NCBI GenBank assembly: GCA_963768945.1
Contig: CAVYJW010000006.1
Span: 930,001-994,000 of the forward strand
Length of the DNA stretch: 64,000 bases
Source: RYN-230 sp963768945
GTDB lineage: Bacteria; Actinomycetota; Actinomycetes; Streptosporangiales; Streptosporangiaceae
Direction of reading: 5' to 3'
In this document: piece by piece, positions 44,287 to 52,925 of the stretch
Position numbering within the stretch: position 1 is the first letter of the stretch
Layout: each line of letters begins with the position of its first letter
Notes under the pieces: model-generated
Told to the model about the DNA's origin: nothing
Database searches by the model: none
What the model saw: the letters and a program-made list of their open reading frames with translations, nothing else
Translations under genes and position numbers: made by a program

Positions 44287-45951
44287 ATGACCAGCGAAGT
44301 TCAGGACCTGAACGGGGCGGATGAGGCCATCGAGGCCGAGACCGAGACCCAGGCCGTCCCCGCGGACCAGGACGCGGCCCCGCACACCACCGCGGGTAAG
44401 ATCGCCAACCTGCAGCGCCGCCGCGACGAGGCGATCCACGCGGGCTCGGCACGCGCGGTCGAGCAACAGCACGCCAAGGGCAAGATGACCGCCCGGGAAC
44501 GGCTGGAACGGCTGCTCGACCCCGACTCGTTCACCGAGTTCGACGAGCTCGCCCGGCACCGGGCGACCGACTTCGGGGTCGCCGCGAACCGGCCCTACGG
44601 CGACGGCGTGGTCACCGGGTACGGCACGATCGACGGCCGTCCCGTCTGCGTGTTCAGCCAGGACTTCACCGTGTTCGGCGGCTCGCTGGGCGAGGTGTAC
44701 GGCGAGAAGATCGTCAAGCTGATGGATCACGCACTCAAGACGGGCTGCCCGCTGATCGGCATCAACGACGGCGGCGGCGCGCGCATCCAGGAAGGCGTAG
44801 TCGCCCTCGGGCTGTTCGCCGAGATTTTTTTCCGCAACGTCACCGCGTCCGGGGTGATCCCGCAGGTATCGCTGATCATGGGGCCGTGTGCGGGAGGGGC
44901 GGTGTACTCCCCGGCCATCACCGATTTCACGCTGATGGTCGAGGGCACCTCGCACATGTTCATTACCGGGCCGGATGTGATCAAGACGGTGACCGGGGAG
45001 GAGGTCAGTTTCGAGGAACTCGGCGGGGCGCATGCGCACAACGTGAAGTCCGGCGTGGCGCACTATCAGGCCAAGGACGAGGCCGACTGCCTGGACTTCG
45101 CCCGGGAACTGCTGTCCTACCTGCCCTCCAACAACCTCGACGATCCGCCGGTGCTGGCGGCGCCCGGTGACGCCGAGGCCGGCCTGGAGGTCACCGAGTT
45201 CGACCTGGAACTCGACACGGTGATCCCGGACTCGCCGAACCAGCCGTACGACATGCACGACGTGATCACCCGCATCCTGGACGACGGGGAGTTCCTGGAG
45301 ATCCACGCCGGCTTCGCGCAGAACATCGTGGTCGGGTTCGGCCGGGTCGCGGGGACTAGCGTGGGCGTGGTCGCCAACCAGCCCATGCACTTCGCGGGCA
45401 CGCTGGACATCGACGCCGCGGAGAAGGCGGCGCGGTTCGTCCGGACCTGCGACTGCTTCAACATCCCGGTGCTGACGTTCGTGGACGTGCCCGGCTTCCT
45501 GCCCGGCACGGGACAGGAATGGGGCGGCATCATCCGCCGCGGGGCCAAGCTGATCTACGCCTACGCCGAGGCCACCGTGCCGAAGATCACAGTGATCACC
45601 CGCAAGGCCTACGGCGGCGCCTATGACGTGATGGGCTCCAAGCACCTGGGCGGGGACATCAACCTCGCCTGGCCCACCGCCCAGATCGCGGTCATGGGCG
45701 CGCAGGGCGCCGTGAACATCCTGTACCGGCGGGAACTCGCCAGCGCCGAGGACCCGGACGCGCTACGCGCCCAGCGGGCCGCGGAGTACGAGGACACGCT
45801 GGCCAACCCGTACATCGCGGCCGAGCGGGGCTACGTGGACGCGGTGATCCGGCCGTCGGAGACCCGGGCCCAGGTCACCCGGGCGCTCCGGACGCTGCGC
45901 ACCAAGCGCCAGACGCTCCCGCCGAAGAAGCACGGGAACATCCCCCTGTGA
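44287..45951 (+). CDS. accD: Acetyl/propionyl-CoA carboxylase beta subunit (AccD5-like)
   Basis: A 554-residue carboxyltransferase: MTARERLERLLDPDSFTE, VCVFSQDFTVFGGSLGE, GINDGGGARIQEGV, GPCAGGAVYSPAITDF, CDCFNIPVLTFVDVPGFLPG, TRKAYGGAYDVMGSKHL. It belongs to the propionyl/acetyl-CoA-type group that pairs with an epsilon subunit, found here at 47089-47334. Separated from it by a NYN protein gene and a 20-bp palindrome. Divergent from ppc. Confidence 0.94.
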   Translation: MTSEVQDLNGADEAIEAETETQAVPADQDAAPHTTAGKIANLQRRRDEAIHAGSARAVEQQHAKGKMTARERLERLLDPDSFTEFDELARHRATDFGVAANRPYGDGVVTGYGTIDGRPVCVFSQDFTVFGGSLGEVYGEKIVKLMDHALKTGCPLIGINDGGGARIQEGVVALGLFAEIFFRNVTASGVIPQVSLIMGPCAGGAVYSPAITDFTLMVEGTSHMFITGPDVIKTVTGEEVSFEELGGAHAHNVKSGVAHYQAKDEADCLDFARELLSYLPSNNLDDPPVLAAPGDAEAGLEVTEFDLELDTVIPDSPNQPYDMHDVITRILDDGEFLEIHAGFAQNIVVGFGRVAGTSVGVVANQPMHFAGTLDIDAAEKAARFVRTCDCFNIPVLTFVDVPGFLPGTGQEWGGIIRRGAKLIYAYAEATVPKITVITRKAYGGAYDVMGSKHLGGDINLAWPTAQIAVMGAQGAVNILYRRELASAEDPDALRAQRAAEYEDTLANPYIAAERGYVDAVIRPSETRAQVTRALRTLRTKRQTLPPKKHGNIPL

Positions 45952-45961
45952 GCGGGGCATG

Positions 45962-45981
45962 GAGTAGTCAATTGACTACTC
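45962..45981. promoter_or_regulatory. 20-bp perfect palindrome, possible operator
   Basis: GAGTAGTCAATTGACTACTC is a perfect palindrome in very GC-rich DNA, eleven bases after the carboxylase beta gene and about 65 bases before the NYN gene. A small CAGAG/CTCTG hairpin follows (45981-45995). Its symmetry and AT-rich centre suit a dimeric regulator; it could also act as a terminator. Confidence 0.55.
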
Positions 45982-46047
45982 AGAGATCAACTCTGGGTCC
46001 ACTTCCGCCCCGGGAAGGGTGGACCCGGCAGTAGAGTCGTGAGTGCC

Positions 46048-47092
46048 ATGACCGACATCGTCTCGCCACTGCCCACGCTCGCGCGCTACGCGATCATGAT
46101 CGATGTCGGCTACATTTACGCCGCGGCCGGGGAACTGTTGTTCAGCGTCGGCTCCCGGCGGGAGTACCGGGTCGACACGGACAAGATGATCCAGGCGCTC
46201 ACCCGGCACGCCGACGGCCTGGTCCGGGGCGAGCTGCTACGGGTCTACTGGTACGACGCGGCCCGGGACCGGGTGCCCACCATCGACCAGCGGGTGATCG
46301 CCCAGATGGCCCGGGTGAAGCTGCGGCTCGGCAACCTGAACGCCCGCGGCCAGCAGAAGGGCGTGGACGCGCAGATCCGCGCGGACATGGAGGCGCTGGC
46401 CCGGCACCGCGCGATCACCGACGCGGTGCTCGTGGCCGGCGACGAGGACATGGTGCCCGCGGTCGAGGCGGCCCAGGCGTACGGCGTCCGCGTGCACCTG
46501 TGGGGCGTGGAACCGCCGTTCGGCACGAACCAGGCCGAACGCCTGGTCTGGGAATCCGACACCGTGGAGGTGCTCGACCGCGCCTTCCTGGAGCCGTACT
46601 TCACCAGGGTCCCGCCGCCCGAGCCGGTCCCGTCCACCGCCCCCGCGGCCAGCGTGCCCTCCCCCGCCCAGCTCTTCGAGCGCCGGCACGGCGTGCGGCC
46701 GCCGCACCGCCCGTCCCCGCATCCAGCGCTCAGCTCGCCCTCCCCCGGCCACCCCCTGGGGCAGCCGGCCCTGGGCCAGCCAGTCAGGCCTCGGCCAGTC
46801 AGGCCTCAGCCAGTCAGCACTGGCCAGCAGGCTGGGCCCGGACCGGCAGCGGGTCGAGGAAGCCGGCGAGCACGTAGCCCAGAAGTGGATACTGACCCGG
46901 GGCGAGGACAACATCCGGGATCTGCTGCCCGGGCCTATCCTGCCGCCGGTGATCGACAAGGAACTGCTGGTCGAGGCGGAGAAGGAACTCGGCGCGTCGT
47001 TGCGGCCCTACCAGGAGGCGCGGGAGTGGCTGCGGGACGCGTTCTGGGAACGGGTCCGCCGCCAGTTCGGGATCGGGAGCGGCAGGTCATGA
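46048..47092 (+). CDS. NYN-domain protein, frame interrupted in linker
   Basis: NYN (PIN-like) domain in the first about 190 residues: AIMIDVGYIYAAAGELLF, LRVYWYDAARD, VKLRLGNLNARGQQKGVDAQ, VAGDEDMVPAVEAAQAYG, HLWGVEPP, with the acidic residues of these RNases. The conserved C-terminal domain (AQKWILTRGEDNIRDLLPG, DKELLVEAEKELGASLRPY, LRDAFWERVRRQFG) is also present but in the next reading frame (46832-47092). The shift falls in a Pro/Gln/Ser linker holding three 15-bp repeats (46779-46823). Its stop overlaps the epsilon-subunit start by four bases (ATGA). The change could be a sequencing error, slippage or true mutation. Confidence 0.8.
46779..46823 (+). repeat. Three 15-bp repeats in NYN linker
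   Basis: GCCAGTCAGGCCTCG-type units at 46779, 46794 and 46809 lie at the point where the NYN reading frame changes. Confidence 0.8.
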
Positions 47093-47334
47093 CGAGTGAG
47101 CCAGGCGAGCAGCCACTGTTTTCGGTGATGTCGGGCCAGCCCAGCGCGGAGGAGCTAGCCGCGCTCACCGCGATCGTGGCGGCCAAGCTGGCCGCCAGTC
47201 AGCGGGCCGCGGCGGCGCAGTCATCCGCGGCGGCCAGCCCAGCCCGCTCAGCCTGGCTGGACCGCGCGGCGCTGACCCGTGCTCCGCTGCGCCCCGGCCC
47301 CGGCGCCTGGCGCCGCTCCAGCCTGCCCTCCTAG
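47089..47334 (+). CDS. accE: Acyl-CoA carboxylase epsilon subunit
   Basis: An 81-residue protein with the AccE pattern: FSVMSGQPSAEELAALTAIV near the start and a C-terminal RAPLRPGPGAWRRSSLP, separated by an Ala-rich linker. Epsilon subunits stabilise the alpha-beta carboxylase complex. ATG 47089 overlaps the stop of the NYN gene (ATGA), indicating coupled translation. It normally sits directly after accD5; here the NYN gene is between them. Confidence 0.85.
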   Translation: MTSEPGEQPLFSVMSGQPSAEELAALTAIVAAKLAASQRAAAAQSSAAASPARSAWLDRAALTRAPLRPGPGAWRRSSLPS

Positions 47335-47460
47335 ATGGTCCTGGCGCCGGTGCCGCCCAGGCCCGACCGGCCGGCCCGGTGGCTCGCCGACGAGGCCGCC
47401 ACCCCGGTCACCACCCAGCGCCCGGGACTGACCCGACCGAGGCTGAGCCGACCCGCGACT

Positions 47461-47508
47461 GAGACGACCGGGGATTGAGACGACCGGGGATTGAGACGAC
47501 GCGCGACT
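47461..47508. repeat. 16-bp tandem repeat downstream of accE
   Basis: GAGACGACCGGGGATT at 47461 and 47477 with a third diverged copy at 47493, inside the 247-bp gap between accE and the AlkA gene. Nothing else is seen in that gap. Confidence 0.7.
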
Positions 47509-47581
47509 GGCTGACCAGCGGCGGAGTGACGAGGTCCGATTCCCGCCAGCGCCACACGCTGGCCTGGCGTTGAATCAAAGC

Positions 47582-49297
47582 ATGACACTCGACCCCGACA
47601 CCTGCTACCGGGCCGTGGTGGCCCGCGACCCGCGGTTCGACGGCCGCTTCTTTACCGGGGTCACCAGCACCGGGATCTACTGCCGGCCGGTCTGCCCGGC
47701 TCGCACCCCGGCCCGGGCGAACATGCGGTTCTTCGTGCACGCGGGGGCCGCGGAGGCGGCCGGGTTCCGGGCGTGCCGGCGCTGCCGGCCCGAGACCAGC
47801 CCGGGCTCTCCGGACTGGAATGTCCGGGCCGACCTGGCCGCCCGCGCGGTGCGCCTGATCGCGGACGGCTACGTGGACGCCCACGGGATCGGCGGCCTGG
47901 CCGCGCGGCTCGCGGTCACTCAGCGGCACCTGCACCGGCTGCTCGTAGCCGAGCTGGGCGCCGGGCCGCAGGCCCTGGCCCGGACGGCGCGGCTGCAGAC
48001 CGCGCGGCGGCTGCTGGCCGAGACCACCATGCCGGTCACTGAGGTCGCGTTCGCCAGCGGCTTCTCCAGCGTCCGGCAGTTCAACGCGAGCGTGCGCGAA
48101 TCCTCGGGCCGCACTCCGTCGCAGCTGCGGGCCCGTGCGCGGCGCACCGGCCCGGGGAGTCTGGGTGCCCGGGACGAGGCCGGGGCTCCCGGCACGTGGC
48201 TCACCCTCCGGCTGGCCTGCCGCGAGCCGTTCGACGTGGCCGGCTGGCTGGGGTTCCTCGCCGCACGGGCGATCCCGGAGGTGGAGCAGGTCACCGCGGA
48301 CCGCTACGCCAGGACCGTGCAGACCGCCGCGGGCCCGGGGATCATCGAGCTACTCCCGCGGCCGGGCCAGGGCCACGTGCTGCTCCGGGCCCGCCTCAGC
48401 GGGCTCGGAGCGGTGGGCCCGGTGGTCGGCGGGGCCCGGCGGCTGCTCGATGCCGACGCCGACCCGGCCGCCATCGGCGCGGCGCTGGCCAGCGACGACC
48501 TCATCGCCCCGCTGGTGCGGACGCGGCCCGGACTGCGCGTGCCCGGCGCGTACGACGGCTTCGAGCTGGCCGTGCGCGCGGTCCTCGGCCAGCAGGTCTC
48601 GGTCGCCGCGGCGAGCACGTTCGCAGGCCGGCTGGCCGCCCGGCACGGCGTCCCGCTGACGGCCGACAGCGCCCCGAACGATCCGTCCGGGACCAGCACC
48701 GGCCCGGCCTCCGGCCCCGCCCGGGCCCGGGGCGCCGACGCCACCACCGGTCCGCCCGCCGGCGTCCTCCCGGCCCCGGCCCCGGCCGCGGGCGCCACCC
48801 CAGACACACCGGCCACCCCGGACACATCAGGCAGCCCCGTCCGCCCCGCCAGCCCCGTCCGCCACGCCAGCCCGCCCGGGCTGAGCGTGATCTTCCCCGG
48901 TCCGGACGTGCTGGCCGACGCCGACCTGGACGGCCTCGGGCTCACCAAGGCCCGCCAGCGGACCCTGCGCGCGCTGGCCGCAGCGGCCGCGAGCGGGCGG
49001 CTGACCCTCGACCCCGGCGCCGACCCCGGCGAGCTCGCGGCCCGGCTGGCCGAGCTGCCCGGCATCGGGCCGTGGACCATCGGCTACATCCTGATGCGCG
49101 CGGCCGGCGACCCGGACGCGTTCCCAGCAGCCGACCTGGGCCTGCGCCGGGCCCTGGCCCGGCTCGGCGCACCGGCCGGTCATGCGGCCCGCTGGCGGCC
49201 GTGGCGCGCGTACGCGGCCATGCACCTCTGGTCCTGGCCGGCGCAGCCGGACGTGGCCTGGCCAGCGCCCCCGGACGTCCTTGCCCCGGCGAGTTGA
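47582..49297 (+). CDS. Ada-like/AlkA DNA-3-methyladenine glycosylase
   Basis: About 571 residues. N-terminal Ada zinc domain (TGIYCRPVCPARTP, FRACRRCRP: four Cys), AraC-type helix-turn-helix (LAVTQRHLHRLL, FASGFSSVRQFNAS), then AlkA N-domain and HhH-GPD glycosylase domain with VLGQQVSVAAA, LPGIGPWTIGYILMRA and the catalytic-Asp region FPAADLGL. Removes alkylated bases and likely also activates the adaptive response. A Pro/Thr/Ala insertion of about 75 residues (48661-48880) splits the glycosylase domain. Followed by ogt in the same orientation, forming an alkylation-repair operon. Confidence 0.93.
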   Translation: MTLDPDTCYRAVVARDPRFDGRFFTGVTSTGIYCRPVCPARTPARANMRFFVHAGAAEAAGFRACRRCRPETSPGSPDWNVRADLAARAVRLIADGYVDAHGIGGLAARLAVTQRHLHRLLVAELGAGPQALARTARLQTARRLLAETTMPVTEVAFASGFSSVRQFNASVRESSGRTPSQLRARARRTGPGSLGARDEAGAPGTWLTLRLACREPFDVAGWLGFLAARAIPEVEQVTADRYARTVQTAAGPGIIELLPRPGQGHVLLRARLSGLGAVGPVVGGARRLLDADADPAAIGAALASDDLIAPLVRTRPGLRVPGAYDGFELAVRAVLGQQVSVAAASTFAGRLAARHGVPLTADSAPNDPSGTSTGPASGPARARGADATTGPPAGVLPAPAPAAGATPDTPATPDTSGSPVRPASPVRHASPPGLSVIFPGPDVLADADLDGLGLTKARQRTLRALAAAAASGRLTLDPGADPGELAARLAELPGIGPWTIGYILMRAAGDPDAFPAADLGLRRALARLGAPAGHAARWRPWRAYAAMHLWSWPAQPDVAWPAPPDVLAPAS

Positions 49298-49373
49298 GGA
49301 GCGGGTGATGCCCGACCAGGCCGCCCCAGCGCCGGCCCACACCGCGCACGCCCACACCGCGCCGGGCCACACT

Positions 49374-49470
49374 GTGCTGGCTGACCCCGTGCTGGCCCCC
49401 ACCGTGCCGACCCCCACCGGCTGGCTGACCCCGTGCTGGCTGACCCCGTGCTGGCCCCCACCGTGCTGGC
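49374..49470 (+). repeat. 59-bp offset duplication at the ogt 5' end
   Basis: The segment starting GTGCTGGCTGACCCCGTGCT at 49374 recurs at 49433 (about 33 bases), with an extra GCTGGCTGACCCCGT copy just before. The 59-base offset is not a multiple of three, so it changes the frame between an upstream start at 49308 and the Ogt domain. Confidence 0.8.
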
Positions 49471-49966
49471 TACTGTCGTGGACACCCCGGTCGGGCGGCT
49501 CAGCCTGCTGGCCCAGAGCGGCCGGCTGATCGCGGGCGGGTTCACCGCCGACCCGGCCGTGATGCACGCCAGGCTGTCCCCGCCGCTGCGGGCCCTACCC
49601 CTGGAGAGCGCCGGCCCGGGTCAACTGCCCTGGCTGGTCACCCCGCTGACCGCCTACTTCGACGGGGACCTGCGGGCGCTGGACGCGATCCCGGTGTACC
49701 AGCCGGGCACGCCGTCCCGCCAGCGACTGTGGGCGGCGCTGCGCGCGGTGCCGCCGGGCCGCACGCTCAGTTACACCCAGCTCGCCGCGGAGGCCGGGAA
49801 CCCCCGGGCGCCGCGCGCCGCCGGGGCCGCCTGCGCGTACAATCTGGTTGCGCCCGTGGTCCCGTGCCACCGGGCGTTGCGGTCAGACGGCAGTCTGGGC
49901 GGGTACTACTACGGTCTGGACCGCAAGAGGTGGTTGTTGCGTCACGAGGGCGCCCGGCCGGAGTAG
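49433..49966 (+). CDS. ogt: Methylated-DNA-protein cysteine methyltransferase
   Basis: Direct repair of O6-methylguanine. The 177-residue product has the active-site PVVPCHRALRSDGSLGGYYYG, and the DNA-binding RQRLWAALRAVPPGRTLSYTQLA. GTG 49433 opens this frame but has no ribosome site. A well-placed start, ATG 49308 with GAGGAGCGGG upstream and eleven bases after the alkA stop, begins a different frame that contains the first copy of the duplicated segment. The gene may originally have started at 49308 and been shifted by the duplication; alternatively GTG 49463 is used. Confidence 0.85.
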   Translation: MLADPVLAPTVLATVVDTPVGRLSLLAQSGRLIAGGFTADPAVMHARLSPPLRALPLESAGPGQLPWLVTPLTAYFDGDLRALDAIPVYQPGTPSRQRLWAALRAVPPGRTLSYTQLAAEAGNPRAPRAAGAACAYNLVAPVVPCHRALRSDGSLGGYYYGLDRKRWLLRHEGARPE

Positions 49967-50236
49967 CCACGCACATCACGGGTGACGGGACAGTCGCGAG
50001 CCGTCCTGGAACCGGGGTGCGGGCCCGGCCCCGCACCATGCCCACGCCCACCCGGCACCGGGGCGCGGGACCGGCCCCGCGGTGGTCTTCGTTGCGGAAG
50101 ATCGGACGGATGCGGCGCCGGCGGTCAGGGCGGGAGAGCGCGGGACCAATCGCCGACTTGGCGCCGACATGGTCCCACTGGAGACCAGCGGGCGGCCACT
50201 CGCTTAAACTCCTCGGCAGTCGGGAGGAGAAGATTC
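49967..50236. other. 270-bp spacer before the carboxylase alpha gene
   Basis: No gene. It includes a weak relative of the 25-base dispersed repeat (TTCGTTGCGGAAGATCGGAC around 50088). The last 20 bases carry the GGGAGGAGAAG ribosome site of the downstream gene. Confidence 0.5.
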
Positions 50237-52021
50237 GTGCGCAAGGTACTTATTGCGAATCGCTGTGAGATAGCGGTTCGCGTGGTGCGGGCCTGCCGGG
50301 ACGCAGGGCTGGAGAGCGTGGCCGTGTACGCCGAATCGGACCTCAACGCCCTTCATGTCTCGATGGCGGACGAGGCATACTCGCTCGGCGGCCCGACCCC
50401 AGCTGAGAGCTACCTCAGCATTGAGAAGCTTTTGGCCGTGGCGGCCGAGTCCGGGGCCGACGCTGTCCACCCGGGTTACGGTTTCCTGGCCGAGAACGCC
50501 GGCTTCGCCCAGGCCGTCCTCGACGCCGGGCTGATCTGGATTGGCCCCCCTCCCCCCGCGATCGAGGCCCTGGGCGACAAGGTGGCCGCGCGGCAGATCG
50601 CCGCGGCGGTTGGCGCCCCGATGGCCGCTGGCACGGACGGCCCGGTCAGCGGGGTGGACGAGGTCAACGCGTTCGTGTCCCGGCACGGCCTGCCCATCGC
50701 CATCAAGGCGGCGTTCGGTGGCGGCGGCCGGGGCCTCAAGGTGGTCCGCGACGCCGCCGGGATCAGCGAGGCCTACGAGTCAGCGGTCCGCGAAGCCGTG
50801 GCGGCGTTCGGGCGCGGCGAGTGCTTCGTCGAGCGTTACCTGCACCACCCTCGGCACGTGGAGACTCAGTGCCTCGCCGACGGGCACGGGAACGTGGTGG
50901 TGATCTCCACCCGCGACTGCTCGCTGCAGCGCAGGCACCAGAAGCTGGTCGAGGAGGCACCGGCGCCGTTCCTGTCCGGCAGCCAGGTCGAGCAGATGTA
51001 CGAGTCGTCCAAGGGGATCCTCCGCGAAGCCGGTTATGTTGGCGCGGGCACCTGCGAGTTCCTCGTCGGGCAGGACGGCACGGTGTCGTTCCTCGAGGTC
51101 AACACCCGTCTTCAGGTCGAGCACCCGGTGTCGGAGGAGGTCACCGGCATCGACCTGGTCCGGGAGATGTTCCGCATCGCCGACGGGCAGAAACTCGGCT
51201 ACACCGACCCGCAGCCGCACGGGCACTCGATCGAGTTCCGGATCAACGCCGAGGACCCGGGCCGGAACTTCCTGCCCGCTCCCGGCACCATCACCCAGCT
51301 CACCTGGCCATCTGGCCCGGGAGTGCGGGTGGACGCGGGCTACGCGCAGGGGATGACCGTCCCGCAGGCCTTCGACTCGCTGCTGGCCAAGCTCATCATC
51401 ACCGGGGCCACCCGGATCGAGGCGCTGCAGCGGGCCCGCCGCGCGCTCGACGAGTGCGTGCTCGGCGGGATGCCCACGGTGCTCCCGTTCCACCGCGCGG
51501 TGGTGCGGGACCCGGCGTTCACCGACGAGCCCTTCCGCGTGCACACGCGGTGGATCGAGACGGAGTTCGACGGCGCAATCGAGCCCTGGTCCGCGCCAGC
51601 CTCCGGCGAAGTGCGCACCCATCTGGACAGCCAGATGGACGGGCCGCGTGAGCGGATCACGGTGGAAGTGAGCGGCAAGCGGCTCGAGGTGGTGCTCCCG
51701 GCCGGGCTCGGGATCGCAGATGCGCCCGCGGCCGGGGCCGGGACTGGTGCCGGGCGGGCGTCCCGCGGGCGGCGGGCCCGGGGCCACGTGGCGGGCCCCG
51801 CCAGCGGGGACGATCTCGCCAGCCCGATGCAGGGCACGATTACCGAGATCGTTGCGGCCGAGGGCGACCAGGTGTCCGCCGGCGACACCGTTGTGGTGCT
51901 CGAGGCGATGAAAATGGAGCAGCCGCTGACCGCGCACAAGGACGGCACGGTGACCGGGCTGGCCGTGGAGATCGGTCAAACGGTGACGGCGGGGGCGGTT
52001 ATCTGCAAGCTGGAGGGCTAG
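50237..52021 (+). CDS. Acetyl/propionyl-CoA carboxylase alpha subunit (biotin carboxylase + BCCP)
   Basis: A 594-residue AccA3-type protein. Biotin carboxylase part (1-450): KVLIANRCEIAVRVVRACRD, HPGYGFLAENAGFAQ, KAAFGGGGRGLKVV, EVNTRLQVEHPVSEEVTG. A basic linker leads to the BCCP domain (about 520-594) with the biotin motif EAMKMEQPL (K559). It carboxylates biotin for the beta subunits in this window and is the BirA substrate. GTG 50237 with GGAGGAG upstream. Synteny with the M. tuberculosis accA3 region supports the call. Confidence 0.95.
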   Translation: MRKVLIANRCEIAVRVVRACRDAGLESVAVYAESDLNALHVSMADEAYSLGGPTPAESYLSIEKLLAVAAESGADAVHPGYGFLAENAGFAQAVLDAGLIWIGPPPPAIEALGDKVAARQIAAAVGAPMAAGTDGPVSGVDEVNAFVSRHGLPIAIKAAFGGGGRGLKVVRDAAGISEAYESAVREAVAAFGRGECFVERYLHHPRHVETQCLADGHGNVVVISTRDCSLQRRHQKLVEEAPAPFLSGSQVEQMYESSKGILREAGYVGAGTCEFLVGQDGTVSFLEVNTRLQVEHPVSEEVTGIDLVREMFRIADGQKLGYTDPQPHGHSIEFRINAEDPGRNFLPAPGTITQLTWPSGPGVRVDAGYAQGMTVPQAFDSLLAKLIITGATRIEALQRARRALDECVLGGMPTVLPFHRAVVRDPAFTDEPFRVHTRWIETEFDGAIEPWSAPASGEVRTHLDSQMDGPRERITVEVSGKRLEVVLPAGLGIADAPAAGAGTGAGRASRGRRARGHVAGPASGDDLASPMQGTITEIVAAEGDQVSAGDTVVVLEAMKMEQPLTAHKDGTVTGLAVEIGQTVTAGAVICKLEG

Positions 52022-52254
52022 CTTCCCGGGCGGCGGTCAGGCGGGTGACGCCCGGCGGGATGGCCCGCCACTGGCCCGGCGGGAGGACCCGCCACCGGCC
52101 CGGGGAGAGTGCCCGCCACCGGCCCGGCGGGTGACGGCGGCTGGGAGACTAGGTCCATGCCTCCCCTGGCCGGCGCAGCCACCGCTGCGCGCAGCAGCGC
52201 AGCCACCGCCACGCGCGGCGGCGCAGCCACCGCCACGCGCGCTCGGGCCAACGA

Positions 52255-52650
52255 GTGCCGCAGGGCGATCGCCGCGCGCCACCGGAGACCCCGTTGACCC
52301 GGCTGGAAGGCGACCCGGGGCCGCTTGGCTGGCTTCGGTTCGCCTACGGGTTCCGGCTCCCGGCCGAGAACGTGCACTGGGTACGGCACGAGCTGACCGA
52401 CGCGGGCTGGCGCGGCCGGACCGTGCTCCGGCACCTGGCCGTCATGATCCCCGTATGCGCGATCGTCGTGACCGTGCTGGCGATCCTGCTGCCCGCGCCG
52501 ATCTGGGTCAGCCTGACCATGGTGGCCCTCATCCTGTGTGGCAGCCTGTTCACGGTGACCGTCTACGCCGACGATTTGCGGGCCAACCGGCTGCGCCAGC
52601 ATGACCTGCCCGTGCCCAATGACCCTGATCTGGGCCACCCCACCCACTGA
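52255..52650 (+). CDS. DUF5313-like small membrane protein
   Basis: About 131 residues (or 118 from TTG 52294). A conserved start GPLGWLRFAYGFRLPAENVHWVRHEL, shared with DUF5313 proteins of actinobacteria, precedes two membrane helices (about 60-105); the tail has VYADDLRANRL. Function unknown. The DNA just upstream (52175-52250) is a GC-rich repeat (CAGCCACCGCCACGCGCGG units). Ends 275 bases from the convergent lpdA gene. Confidence 0.65.
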   Translation: MPQGDRRAPPETPLTRLEGDPGPLGWLRFAYGFRLPAENVHWVRHELTDAGWRGRTVLRHLAVMIPVCAIVVTVLAILLPAPIWVSLTMVALILCGSLFTVTVYADDLRANRLRQHDLPVPNDPDLGHPTH

Positions 52651-52775
52651 CACGGCCGTGCCCGGCCTTCCCGCCGCCCCAGGCTCCGACCCGCGCGGCC
52701 TCACCAATCCGTCTGGCTTCATCAGTCCCTCTTGCCCCGCCAGTTCGCCCCGGCGACTCCGGCTAGGCCTGAGCC

Positions 52776-52833
52776 CGTTCGTGATCAGACGATTGGTGTC
52801 GTGATAGCGACACCAATCGTCTGATCACGAACG
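52776..52833. repeat. Palindromic repeat element, copy 3 (perfect)
   Basis: Arms 52776-52801 and 52808-52833 are exact 26-base complements (starting CGTTCGTGATCAGACGATTG) around a 6-base loop TGATAG. Same family as 4541-4600 and 23841-23894. It lies between the convergent DUF5313 and lpdA genes and would form a very strong hairpin on either transcript. Confidence 0.9.
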
Positions 52834-52925
52834 AGAGGACGTGACAAAAGAGGTTATAGGGATCTACGTGGCTGGAGGGGACAGTGAGGCCTGGCCGAGT
52901 GGCGGAACGGGGTCAGCGGAGGGGG

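Noticed and set aside
46039..47334. A single 431-residue NYN-AccE fusion protein
   Set aside because: The middle is a wrong-frame reading of the NYN C-terminal domain; accE has its own ATG overlapping the true NYN stop.
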